Source: Clostridium aestuarii
GTDB lineage: Bacteria > Bacillota > Clostridia > Clostridiales > Clostridiaceae
Length of the DNA stretch: 64,000 nucleotides
NCBI RefSeq assembly: GCF_026735135.1
Contig: NZ_JAPQER010000001.1
Span: forward strand, 503,500 to 567,499
Reading direction: 5' to 3'
Position numbers and translations under genes: made by a program. Shown here piece after piece: positions 42,435 through 50,960 of this stretch (the first letter of the stretch is position 1; each line of letters begins with the position of its first letter). The notes below the pieces were generated by a model. That model worked only from the letters and a program-made list of their open reading frames with translations, searched no databases and was not told the DNA's origin.

Positions 42435-44093
42435 TTAATATTTATAAAAGCAACTTCCCCCAATAAATTCTCTAAATATAGAATTTTCTGGAACTATATT
42501 CCTATCTACATTCTTAAAGAAATGTAAGAAGCTTCTTAACCTCATAGCTTCATAATAAACTGAACTATCTTTGGTGACTTTTTCAAGTTCGGGTTCAGCA
42601 TATTTTTTTAGAACACAAAGCTCATAAACTAAACTTGAATTAAACATAACATCTGCTTCTTCTTGGAAAACAAATATATTGTTCTCCTCTCCTCTTTTTA
42701 TAGACGGCCACATATTTAATGTTTGTTCTACCCCATATCCTCTTGATAAGTGATCTCTCACTATTCTTCTTATTCTTCTCACATCTGTAGTAGAAATTCT
42801 GTTATGGTTGTCCAAATTTAATTGAGTTAATGCACTTATATATATTTTAAACTTGTTTTTTCTATCAATTGAAGCTGTAAGCATCTCATTTAATCCATGA
42901 ATTCCTTCGATTAACAATATTCCATTTTTAGGAAGCTTTAACATCTTCGTATGCCATTTTCTACTTCCTGTTAAAAAATCAAATTGCGGTATTGTAATTT
43001 CTTTTCCATCTAAAAGTTCATTTAAGTTTTTATTAAATAATTCTAAATCTAATGCATATATAGATTCAAAATCATAATTTCCATTTTCATCTTTTGGAGT
43101 ATGCTCTCTATCTACAAAATAATCATCAAGTGAAATAGGCACAGGCTTCATTCCATTAACTCTAAGTTGAATTGCAAGTCTTCTAGTAAAAGTTGTTTTT
43201 CCTGATGATGACGGACCTGCAATTAATATAATTTTAATATTTTCTCTATTTTTAATCATATCTGCTATATATGCTATTTTCTTTTCATGAAATGCTTCTG
43301 CCACTCTTACTATATCAACTATTTCACCACTTGCAACTTTATTATTGAGCGAGCCTACATCTCCAACTTCAAGTATTTTACCCCACTGTTCAGCTTCATA
43401 AAATATCTTAGCTAATTTTTTATGTTCAATAAATTCTGGTAAACTTTTAGGATCTTTTTCTGTTGGAGCTTTTAATATAAACCCTGATTCATAATACATT
43501 AAATCAAATACCTTAAGTACTCCTGTTGAATAAGCCATCGGTCCATAAAAATAATCATATCTACCATCTAACTCGTACAGCTTTAAAGTATTGGATGTTA
43601 CATGTTTTAAAAGCCTTAATTTATCATCCATTTCATAATCTTCAAAAATTTTTATAGCTTTTTCTTTTGTTACAGATATTTTATTAATTTTAATGTCTCT
43701 ATCTATTAATTCCTGCATTTTTTTCTTTATTATATATATATCCTCTTTATTAAGAGCTTTTTCCTTATGAATTTCTCCAAAAATTCCTTTGCTTAAAGAG
43801 TGTTCAATATTTATACTAGCCTCTGGATATAAATCATAAACCGCTTTTATCAAAACAAACTGAAGTGTTCTTAAATAAGCTAGTCTAGCAACTTTATTAT
43901 CAATTTTTACACATTCAAAATCAGCATCTTCTTCTATAATACATCTTAACTCTTGTAGCTTTCCATTAACTCTTCCAAGTATACAGGGAATATCATTTTC
44001 TAGAGCATTATCTTTTACTATTTCATAAAGCATGTTTCCTTTTTCCACATAAATTTTCTTCCCATCCTTTAAAGTTAAAGTGATTTTTCCCAT
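42435..44093 (-). CDS. TGS-domain nucleoside (uridine-type) kinase
   Basis: 552 residues. It has an N-terminal TGS domain (about 1-60), then a threonyl-tRNA-synthetase-like second additional domain (about 65-220). A P-loop uridine-kinase domain (about 285-490) carries Walker A GPSSSGKTTFTRRL, SLDDYFVDREHTP and the lid RRIRRIVRDHLSRGYG. Architecture and length match the clostridial TGS-uridine kinase family. It probably phosphorylates a nucleoside or related small molecule; the role of the tRNA-synthetase-like part is unknown. Own transcript, divergent from the DUF421 gene. Confidence 0.9.
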   Translation of the reverse strand: MGKITLTLKDGKKIYVEKGNMLYEIVKDNALENDIPCILGRVNGKLQELRCIIEEDADFECVKIDNKVARLAYLRTLQFVLIKAVYDLYPEASINIEHSLSKGIFGEIHKEKALNKEDIYIIKKKMQELIDRDIKINKISVTKEKAIKIFEDYEMDDKLRLLKHVTSNTLKLYELDGRYDYFYGPMAYSTGVLKVFDLMYYESGFILKAPTEKDPKSLPEFIEHKKLAKIFYEAEQWGKILEVGDVGSLNNKVASGEIVDIVRVAEAFHEKKIAYIADMIKNRENIKIILIAGPSSSGKTTFTRRLAIQLRVNGMKPVPISLDDYFVDREHTPKDENGNYDFESIYALDLELFNKNLNELLDGKEITIPQFDFLTGSRKWHTKMLKLPKNGILLIEGIHGLNEMLTASIDRKNKFKIYISALTQLNLDNHNRISTTDVRRIRRIVRDHLSRGYGVEQTLNMWPSIKRGEENNIFVFQEEADVMFNSSLVYELCVLKKYAEPELEKVTKDSSVYYEAMRLRSFLHFFKNVDRNIVPENSIFREFIGGSCFYKY

Positions 44094-44282
44094 ACAGTTC
44101 CTCCTATTGAATAATTTTGTATTATTTGTATATTCTCATTATAAATGATATATAAATTCAATCATATTATTATAATACTTTATATATATAAAAATGTGTT
44201 ATTTTAGCTTATATTTTTTAATATTTTGCAAAAAATAAGAACTGGAAAAACTTTTTTATAACTCTATTTGAGGAGTGATTAT

Positions 44283-44954
44283 GTGTTTATTGTAATGATT
44301 AGAACTAGTATACTTTACACCATAGTTGTTATAAGTATGCGTTTAATGGGTAAAAGACAAATAGGTGAACTAGAACCTTTTGAGCTTGTTATTGCTATTA
44401 TGATATCAGATTTAGCTTCACTTCCTATGCAAAATCTATCAACTCCTCTTATATATGGAATAATATCAATTTTTACTTTGCTTGCTTTTCAAACATTTAT
44501 AACTATATTTGAATTAAAAAGTATAACATTTCGAAAAATTATAAGCGGAACACCAAATATACTTATACAAAATGGTAAAATTGATATTAAAGAACTTAGA
44601 AATCAAAGATTGACTTTTAATGATCTGATGGAAGAACTAAGGATTAAAGGCTTTTATAATATTAGTGACATAGCCTATGCCGTACTTGAAACTAATGGTG
44701 AATTATCAATTATGCCTAAAAGCGAAATGAATTCTGTAACAAAAAAAGATTTAAATATACAAACACAAAACGAAAAGCTTCCAATAGCTTTAATATTAGA
44801 TGGTAAAATAAATCATGATAATCTACAAATAATAAATAAAAATGTCAATTGGTTAAATAATAAGTTAAAAGCTAATAATATTTATGATACAAACACAGTT
44901 TTTATAGCCATGTTAGATTCACAAAATAAATTTTTTTTTCAACTTAAAGAATAA
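44283..44954 (+). CDS. DUF421 family membrane protein (YetF/YrbG type)
   Basis: 223 residues. I chose the GTG at 44283 (product MFIVMIRTSILYTIVV), because GAGGAG lies 7 bases upstream; an in-frame TTG at 44268 overlaps that site. Three N-terminal membrane helices carry the family motif RLMGKRQIGELEPFELVI. The C-terminal cytosolic part has NGKIDIKELRNQRLTFNDLM. Function of the family is unsettled. It is 28 bases from the DUF4363 gene, its usual partner in clostridia. Confidence 0.9.
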   Translation: MFIVMIRTSILYTIVVISMRLMGKRQIGELEPFELVIAIMISDLASLPMQNLSTPLIYGIISIFTLLAFQTFITIFELKSITFRKIISGTPNILIQNGKIDIKELRNQRLTFNDLMEELRIKGFYNISDIAYAVLETNGELSIMPKSEMNSVTKKDLNIQTQNEKLPIALILDGKINHDNLQIINKNVNWLNNKLKANNIYDTNTVFIAMLDSQNKFFFQLKE

Positions 44955-44982
44955 AATACTTCTATAAGGAGCAGTAGATTAA

Positions 44983-45363
44983 ATGAAAAACACAATAATT
45001 TCTTTAGTTATTTTTTTTATTTTAAATATTTTTATTATTTTTTCTATAAATTTTGTTAATAATAGATGTATTTATTATGAAAATATATCTAATACTTTAG
45101 AACGTAATATAAATAATCAGCTTTGGGATGAATCATATAAAATAAGCACTGAATTCTTAAAAAACTGGGAAAGTGATTCTCAAATAATTTCTGTTTTTGT
45201 AAGCCACGAATATTTAGATGATATAAATAGTGAATTATTAAAATTAACACAATATATTAAATTTAAAAATGAAAATCATTCTTTAGCAATAATACATAAT
45301 ATAAAATTTTCATTAAATAGTATAACAGATTTCGAAAAAATAACTATAAAAAACATTTTTTAA
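44983..45363 (+). CDS. DUF4363 family protein
   Basis: 126 residues with one N-terminal membrane anchor (IISLVIFFILNIFIIFSINF) and a helical extracytoplasmic part (QLWDESYKISTEFLKNWESD) typical of DUF4363. It follows DUF421 in the same operon, a frequent clostridial pair. AAGGAG precedes the ATG. Function unknown; a sporulation or envelope-stress link has been suggested for DUF421 partners but is not visible here. Confidence 0.85.
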   Translation: MKNTIISLVIFFILNIFIIFSINFVNNRCIYYENISNTLERNINNQLWDESYKISTEFLKNWESDSQIISVFVSHEYLDDINSELLKLTQYIKFKNENHSLAIIHNIKFSLNSITDFEKITIKNIF

Positions 45364-45493
45364 TAAATTTTATTGAAATTTATGGAAAATATAATATAAT
45401 TATAAGTATAAATATATTATAATAGTATCATATTTGATTGTTCACATATTATATATATCTTAGTTTGTTATGGTAAATTTATTGATATTAAGG

Positions 45494-45542
45494 TATAATG
45501 TATAGGGACATGAATTTTATGATTGTGGACATTTTAAGTCCC
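45494..45542 (+). promoter_or_regulatory. fba promoter and CggR-like operator
   Basis: -10 TATAAT at 45494-45499 is followed directly by AGGGAC (45504-45509) and GTGGAC (45525-45530). The second box continues ATTTTA-AGTCC, like a CggR half-site. The GGAC cores are 21 bases apart, rather than 20 as at cggR and pgk, so CggR binding is plausible but less certain. The -35 is weak. Confidence 0.5.
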
Positions 45543-45576
45543 GATTAATATTATCATATTGGAAGGTGGAATTTTT

Positions 45577-46503
45577 ATGGCATTGGTAAATACTAAGGAA
45601 ATGTTTAAAAAAGCTTATGAAGGTAAATATGCAATTGGTGCATTCAATATTAACAACATGGAAATATTACAAGGTGTTGTGAATGCAGCTAAAGCAAAAA
45701 AAACACCTGTTATTGTTCAAGTTTCTAAGGGAGCATTAACTTATGCTGGTCCTAAATATTTGAAAGCAATGGTAGATGCTGCAATTGCTGATACTGGTAT
45801 CGATCTTGCTTTACATTTAGACCATGGTCCAGATTTAGAAACAGTTAAATTATGCATAGAAACTGGTTTTACTTCAGTTATGTTTGATGGTTCTCACTTT
45901 GATTATGAAGAAAACGTAGCTAAAACTAAAGAGGTTGTTGACTATGCTCATGCTCATGGAGTAGTTGTAGAAGCTGAGCTTGGAGTACTTGCTGGTGTTG
46001 AAGATGAAGTGAGTAGTGATGTTCATGTTTATACTGATCCAGAGCAAGCTGTTGATTTTGTTAATAGAACTGGTGTTGATTCATTAGCTATAGCTATTGG
46101 AACAAGTCATGGTGCTTTTAAATTTGAAGGAGAAGCTAAATTAAGATTCGATATTTTAGAAGAAATCCAAGAAAAATTACCTAACTTCCCAATAGTTCTT
46201 CACGGTGCTTCAGCTGTTAACCCTGAGTTAGTAGCAACTTGCAATGAATTCGGTGGTAAAATACCTTCAAAAGCTAAAGGTGTTCCTACTGACATGTTAA
46301 GAAAAGCTGCTTCAATGGCTGTTTGTAAAGTGAATATGGACACTGATTTAAGACTTGCTATGACTGCTGGAATAAGAAAAGTACTTGGAGAAAAAGCTGA
46401 TGTATTTGATCCAAGAAAATATTGTGGTTCTGGAAGAGATTTAATACAAAAAGTTGTAGAGGATAAAATAGAAAATGTATTAGGATCTAAAAATACTCTA
46501 TAA
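45577..46503 (+). CDS. fba: Fructose-bisphosphate aldolase, class II
   Basis: 308 residues from ATG 45577 (GGAAGGTGG 7 bases upstream; a TTG six codons earlier is not used). Zn-binding and catalytic motifs: LHLDHGPDLETV with catalytic Asp and His ligand, EAELGVLAGVEDE, GTSHGAFKF, and VLHGASAV with another His ligand. It cleaves fructose 1,6-bisphosphate into triose phosphates in glycolysis. It stands alone on the plus strand, 37 kb from the gap cluster, but has a CggR-like site at its promoter. Confidence 0.97.
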   Translation: MALVNTKEMFKKAYEGKYAIGAFNINNMEILQGVVNAAKAKKTPVIVQVSKGALTYAGPKYLKAMVDAAIADTGIDLALHLDHGPDLETVKLCIETGFTSVMFDGSHFDYEENVAKTKEVVDYAHAHGVVVEAELGVLAGVEDEVSSDVHVYTDPEQAVDFVNRTGVDSLAIAIGTSHGAFKFEGEAKLRFDILEEIQEKLPNFPIVLHGASAVNPELVATCNEFGGKIPSKAKGVPTDMLRKAASMAVCKVNMDTDLRLAMTAGIRKVLGEKADVFDPRKYCGSGRDLIQKVVEDKIENVLGSKNTL

Positions 46504-46518
46504 TATAAAATGTATAAA

Positions 46519-46566
46519 ATAAAAGGTGTGTAAAATTTTATTACTTAATACACCCTTTTATTTTTT
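46519..46566. terminator. Terminator of fba
   Basis: Imperfect stem AAAAGG-TGTGTAA with TTAATACACC-CTTTT, followed by ATTTTTT on the plus strand. It lies between convergent fba and the NdpA-like gene. Confidence 0.75.
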
Positions 46567-46578
46567 ATATGCATAATT

Positions 46579-47616
46579 TTATTTTTCTATATAATTAGAA
46601 ACATGCTTTATAGTCATATTTATTGTTCCATCACCATTTCTAATAATTTCAAATCTACTATTATCATTATATGCTTCCTCATTTATATATAAATCAATAT
46701 CTTTATCTACCTTAAGTCTTATTCTTTTAAACTTTTTATCAATCCATTGTTTATCAATAGCTACTTTTTCCACTCCCCCTTGTTCTTTAACAAATTGAAC
46801 AAAGTCCTGCTTTTTATCACCTTCTTCTTCAAATAATTCATGTGCAACTTCATTTACATCAACTTCATCTTCTTCTCTTAATTTTTTCTTTATAGTCCTT
46901 CTAACTGCTTCTTGTGCCTCAGCATTCTCTTTTAAGTTATTTCTAGTCCATTTTTCCGCTGCTTTAACAAAGCTTTTAGTCATATCTCTTTCATTATCAA
47001 TAACAGTACAACCTAAATAATTACTTATAAAATAATTTGAACCATATTCTTCACTATTTTTATTCTTAGTTTGTTTGTCTATCACCATAATATCAAAATT
47101 ATTCTCTTCCTTAATTGGTTTTATAAACGCACATTTTTGTAATCTTTGACCACTTCCTGGAAGTCCTGTGTATTGAGGTATAATATTTATACCTATTTTA
47201 TTCTCTATAAACTCTACCGTATGAACATAATTTTTTATATAATCCATTTTCATAATTCCAAGTAAAGGACCATATTCTGTAGATATAGATATTACTAAAA
47301 GGTCACAAGAAGATATGCTTCCCTTAGATCTCATAAGTAAAAACATTTGTCTTGCAAGTTCTTTAGATACTTCAATCAAATTAATTTCTCCATACAAAAA
47401 TTCTTGCGAAATATCCTTAATAACATTTCTTTCTTTATTAAACACAGCATATTTAAGTTCTTCATCCTTTAAACACTTTTGTATATGCTTATCTAAAAAA
47501 GTATATATTTCTTCATTCAGCTCCAATTTATATTCATTTAAAACAGGCTCATCTGAATTATTATCTAGAATATGAACTACTGCTTCATTAATTGTAATTT
47601 CATTTATATATTCCAT
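46579..47616 (-). CDS. NdpA/YejK family nucleoid-associated protein
   Basis: 345 residues from ATG 47616 (GGGTGG 7 bases upstream). It matches the 37-kDa nucleoid-associated protein family: an N-terminal region beginning INEITINEAVVHILDN, a middle with GSISSCDLLVISISTEYGPLLGI, and a C-terminal part with EVAHELFEEE and DKKFKRIRLKVDKDIDLYI. Relatives bind double-stranded DNA. Their exact role in Gram-positives is not known. Single gene, divergent from the CYTH gene. Confidence 0.8.
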   Translation of the reverse strand: MEYINEITINEAVVHILDNNSDEPVLNEYKLELNEEIYTFLDKHIQKCLKDEELKYAVFNKERNVIKDISQEFLYGEINLIEVSKELARQMFLLMRSKGSISSCDLLVISISTEYGPLLGIMKMDYIKNYVHTVEFIENKIGINIIPQYTGLPGSGQRLQKCAFIKPIKEENNFDIMVIDKQTKNKNSEEYGSNYFISNYLGCTVIDNERDMTKSFVKAAEKWTRNNLKENAEAQEAVRRTIKKKLREEDEVDVNEVAHELFEEEGDKKQDFVQFVKEQGGVEKVAIDKQWIDKKFKRIRLKVDKDIDLYINEEAYNDNSRFEIIRNGDGTINMTIKHVSNYIEK

Positions 47617-47781
47617 TATATTACCACCCTTGCTATACACTATATTTCATTCTAAAAATAAAAAAACACATCTCTCTTAATTACATATAGATGCGCATTT
47701 AAAATTCATATTCTATTATAACACAACAAAATAAAAGTGCGTGGCAATATTCTTATGTTATAATGTAGTAGGGTGATTACG

Positions 47782-48324
47782 ATGAAAGAAATAGAAACTA
47801 GAATAATTGATATTGATATTGATGATATAAGAAAAAAGCTATTAAAAATAAATGCAGTAAAAGTAAAACAACAAGATCAAGTTAATAATATATATGATTT
47901 TTCAGATAGAAGGCTTTTAAATAATAAAGGTTATGCAAGAATAAGAATTGTAGATGATAAATTAAAAAATTGTACATATTGTTATATGACCACAAAAAAA
48001 CTTTTAAGTCAAGAAAAATATAAAATCATGGAAGAACACGAAATTCAAATTAGCAATTCTATTGAAGGTGAAAATATTTTTCAAGCTCTTGGTCTTAAAC
48101 TTGTTGAATCTATAAAAAAATATAGGGAAAGCTATAAATATAAAAACACTTTAATAGAAATTGATATAAATGAGAAAACATTTTGTCCCTTCCCTTATAT
48201 TGAAATTGAAACTTCAAATGAAGATGAACTAAAAGAAGTTGTTACACTTTTAGGATACACTTTAGAAAATACTACTTCTAAAACCATTTATGAAATAATA
48301 AATGAAAGAAAAAACATAAGATAA
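47782..48324 (+). CDS. CYTH domain protein
   Basis: 180 residues from ATG 47782 (AGGGTG 6 bases upstream). It begins with the CYTH signature EIETRIIDI (ExExK-like, with Arg in place of Lys), and charged strands line the tunnel (RIRIVDD, EEHEIQI, LIEIDINE, YIEIETSNEDEL). Family members hydrolyse inorganic triphosphate or thiamine triphosphate, or cyclise ATP, using Mg2+. Short stand-alone forms are usually triphosphatases. The Lys-to-Arg change in the first motif leaves activity uncertain. tRNA-Gln follows. Confidence 0.82.
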   Translation: MKEIETRIIDIDIDDIRKKLLKINAVKVKQQDQVNNIYDFSDRRLLNNKGYARIRIVDDKLKNCTYCYMTTKKLLSQEKYKIMEEHEIQISNSIEGENIFQALGLKLVESIKKYRESYKYKNTLIEIDINEKTFCPFPYIEIETSNEDELKEVVTLLGYTLENTTSKTIYEIINERKNIR

Positions 48325-48335
48325 TTATGATTTCC

Positions 48336-48363
48336 TTGACTTTTCTTGTTAAAATGTTATAAT
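48336..48363 (+). promoter_or_regulatory. Promoter of tRNA-Gln
   Basis: TTGACT (48336-48341), 16-base spacer, TATAAT (48358-48363), 22 bases before the tRNA. Confidence 0.75.
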
Positions 48364-48384
48364 TATTTCTAGTAATAGTGATAA

Positions 48385-48459
48385 TGCCCAATCGCCAAGC
48401 GGCAAGGCACTTGACTCTGACTCAGGGATTCGCAGGTTCAAATCCTGCTTGGGCAGCCA
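48385..48459 (+). tRNA. tRNA-Gln (anticodon CTG)
   Basis: A complete cloverleaf: acceptor TGCCCAA/TTGGGCA, D-arm GCC/GGC, anticodon stem CTTGA/TCAGG with loop CTCTGAC, T-arm GCAGG-TTCAAAT-CCTGC, discriminator G and encoded CCA. The anticodon CTG reads CAG (Gln), the rarer glutamine codon in an AT-rich genome. It is transcribed alone, with its own promoter and terminator. Confidence 0.95.
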
Positions 48460-48461
48460 AT

Positions 48462-48492
48462 AAAAAACGATACTCAATAAGTATCGTTTTTT
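48462..48492. terminator. Terminator of tRNA-Gln, also facing larA
   Basis: 13-bp perfect stem (AAAAAACGATACT) with a 5-base loop and T-runs on both strands. Confidence 0.88.
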
Positions 48493-48536
48493 ATTTTATC
48501 TTAAAATCATTTATATAACTATCTAATTTTTTCTTA

Positions 48537-49814
48537 TTATTTTCTAACCACTATCGAAACGCCATCTGGGATAACAGCAATCTTTCCATCTTTTCTTCCT
48601 AACAATTCATCAGCCATTTGTAAAGCTGATTCTACACTAGATGCCCAGCGCATATGCATATCTTCAACTATTTTTCTTGAAGCACTTGTTACCATAATAA
48701 CAGGATATTTTAATAATATTCTAGAAAGCACTTGTGATTCCCATTGATCTGGTATAGTTTCATGCCTATCCCTAGCTACTATTTTATTCATTATTTCTTT
48801 TACTGATTCAGCATTTTTAAAAGTTCGGTAAAATTCTTCTCCCCCATGACCATCACTACATTCAGATACCATTATTATAACACCTTTTTCTCCTAATGTA
48901 GCTTCTGCTGCTGTCATTCCTTTTACTGATTGATACATATTCTGATCTAATGGATATCCACCATTTGTTGTAATAGCTATATCTGCTTTTACAGCATGAA
49001 TTCCTGACAATTCTTTTACAAACTCACATCCCTCATAATGAGCTTGTTCACGTTCTCCTGAAAAAGCTGCAATAACTTTTTTATCACAATCTATAACAAC
49101 ATTTAGGATAAATGCTAAATTGACCTTTTCTGAAGCATATAGCATGTCCCTATGAAGTGGATTACCTTCTAATTTACCTGTTCGTGCATGATTACTTCCA
49201 ATAAACTCTGAACAATGATTTGCTAGTATAGTTGCCTTACTTGCAATTCCTGGCAAAACAGACTTACGTCCTCCAGAGAAACCAGCAAAAAAATGAGGTT
49301 CAATAAATCCTTCTGCTATCAATAAATCAGCATCAACTGCATACTTATTTATAACAAGTTCCCCTCCTGATGGTAGTATACCAACCTTAACTAACTGTGA
49401 ATCATCTTGGCTATCATGTATAATAAAATTTTCATTATCTACAATCTTTTTGCCATATTTATCAATAAGTTCTTGTTTAGTCGTGTGTCTGTGCATTCCT
49501 GTAGCTACTAAAATAGAAATTTTAGCATTAGGATTACCTTTTCTTATTTCTTTTAATAAAATTGGCATTGTTACATGACTTGGAACTGGTCTTGTGTGAT
49601 CACTGGAAATAATGACAACGTTTTCTCTTCCTACAGCTAGTTCACTTAAAAGCTTACTTCCAATTGGATTTGCTAGTGCCTTTTCAACAATTTCAACTTC
49701 TGTTTCTTTTGGCTTAAAGGTATGGGCTTTAGATACTAATTCCCCAGCTATTCTATTTTTAGGAATATTTACTTTAATTTGTTTGTGTCCATATGGTAAA
49801 TTATAATTTAACAT
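48537..49814 (-). CDS. larA: Nickel-pincer lactate racemase family protein (LarA)
   Basis: 425 residues, standard length. LarA motifs: ISSDHTRPVPS near 70, VATGMHRHTTKQE near 105 (catalytic His pair region), GFIEPHFFAGFSGGRKSVLPG near 190 (catalytic His and pincer-binding Lys), GNPLHRDM and DQNMYQSVKG. Family members racemise lactate or related hydroxy acids using the nickel-pincer nucleotide. The larB, larC and larE cofactor genes are not in this window. It is preceded by a FadR-type operator and by a GntR gene, suggesting hydroxy-acid-responsive control. Confidence 0.92.
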   Translation of the reverse strand: MLNYNLPYGHKQIKVNIPKNRIAGELVSKAHTFKPKETEVEIVEKALANPIGSKLLSELAVGRENVVIISSDHTRPVPSHVTMPILLKEIRKGNPNAKISILVATGMHRHTTKQELIDKYGKKIVDNENFIIHDSQDDSQLVKVGILPSGGELVINKYAVDADLLIAEGFIEPHFFAGFSGGRKSVLPGIASKATILANHCSEFIGSNHARTGKLEGNPLHRDMLYASEKVNLAFILNVVIDCDKKVIAAFSGEREQAHYEGCEFVKELSGIHAVKADIAITTNGGYPLDQNMYQSVKGMTAAEATLGEKGVIIMVSECSDGHGGEEFYRTFKNAESVKEIMNKIVARDRHETIPDQWESQVLSRILLKYPVIMVTSASRKIVEDMHMRWASSVESALQMADELLGRKDGKIAVIPDGVSIVVRK

Positions 49815-49851
49815 TAAAATTCCTCCCTCGTACTAAATTGTTATTCTTTAC

Positions 49852-49862
49852 TGGTATGACCA
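49852..49862. promoter_or_regulatory. FadR/LldR-type GntR operator
   Basis: TGGTATGACCA is a perfect TGGT-N3-ACCA palindrome, the consensus for FCD-class GntR repressors. It sits about 25 bases downstream of a minus-strand promoter (TTGAAA-N17-TATATT, about 49891-49919) and upstream of larA. The adjacent GntR gene (50036-50749) is the likely ligand-responsive regulator. Confidence 0.75.
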
Positions 49863-49976
49863 TCAGATTAACGTATTGTGTGTATGTGTGTATAATATAT
49901 CATCTTTATGTAGCTTTTTCAATAAAAATATGTTATATTATAATGTTATCTTTTTAACATATGAATATAAAAAAAA

Positions 49977-50012
49977 CACACATACTGTGAAAAAATATTT
50001 TCACAGTATATG
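49977..50012 (-). terminator. Terminator of the GntR gene
   Basis: Stem of about 13 bp around ACTGTGAAAA/TTTTCACAGT, followed on the minus strand by TGTTTTTTTTA. Confidence 0.82.
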
Positions 50013-50035
50013 TTTTTTACATATTATTAATTATT

Positions 50036-50749
50036 TTATTTTTTATTATTTCTATAAATTAACTCATTTAAATAATTTAAATGTTCTTCTAATGCCTCTA
50101 TTGCCTTTCTGCAATCTCTCTCCTTCATTGCATTATAAATTTGTAAATGCTGATCTACAAATTTAAGCATAGTTTTAGAATCTGAAGCTAATTTTGTACG
50201 TGTATTTTTTATATGAAGATTCATAACTTCAGAAATAGATATTAAAACTTGATAAAGCACACTATTTCTACTTGCTTTAGCAATTGTGTAATGAAACATC
50301 ATATCTGCTTCTACACTAATTTTCTCATTTCCCTTACTCTGTTCTAATATTTGAATATATCTCTTCATTTCTCCTAGTTCTTCATCAGTTATCTTATCCA
50401 CAGCTAATCTAATACAATCACACTCTAAAACCATTCTAAGCTCTAATAATTCTTCCACCACATTTTCCTCTAAAGCCAAAATTAAAGATAATGGTTCTAA
50501 AAATTTCGTAGAACTTTCATCATTAGAAATAACTGTGCCTTCTCTAGTTCGTGTTTCAATTATCCCTATTAATTCAAGTGCACTAAAAGCTTCTCTAATA
50601 GATGATCTACTTACCCCTAATTTTTTTTGTAATTCACTAACTGTAGGTAATTTATCTCCTTTCTTTAATTTTCCTTCATATATAGAATCTTTAATTTGCT
50701 GAATTACTTGTTGGCTAACTTTTGTAGTTTTTATGTTTTTAAACGTCAT
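50036..50749 (-). CDS. FadR/LldR-class GntR transcriptional regulator
   Basis: 237 residues. The N-terminal winged helix contains KLPTVSELQKKLGVSRSSIR and GIIETRTREGTVI. The C-terminal FCD domain contains LLELRMVLECDCIRLAVDKI, FHYTIAKASRN and a probable metal-binding His/Asp set (DQHLQIYNAMKERD, LEEHLNYL). FCD regulators bind hydroxy or keto acids such as lactate. GGAGGAG precedes the ATG. It is transcribed separately from larA, but its operator sequence precedes larA. Confidence 0.92.
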   Translation of the reverse strand: MTFKNIKTTKVSQQVIQQIKDSIYEGKLKKGDKLPTVSELQKKLGVSRSSIREAFSALELIGIIETRTREGTVISNDESSTKFLEPLSLILALEENVVEELLELRMVLECDCIRLAVDKITDEELGEMKRYIQILEQSKGNEKISVEADMMFHYTIAKASRNSVLYQVLISISEVMNLHIKNTRTKLASDSKTMLKFVDQHLQIYNAMKERDCRKAIEALEEHLNYLNELIYRNNKK

Positions 50750-50864
50750 TTGTTACTCCTCCATACCTTTTACAGATATATATCATTATATCATACTATG
50801 TTAAACCCTTAACTATATTAAAATATAATTAATTAACTTTAATATATTCTTCTATCAGATTATA

Positions 50865-50906
50865 AAAAACAAGCGCAAAATGCATTATAATATTACGCTT
50901 GTTTTT
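50865..50906 (-). terminator. Terminator of the S1-domain gene
   Basis: 11-bp stem (AAAAACAAGCG) with a 20-base loop and T-run on the minus strand. Confidence 0.8.
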
Positions 50907-50960
50907 ACTTATGCTTTTATTAAGTTTTTTACTTTAGAAAATTGTATAATTAAAAAACTT

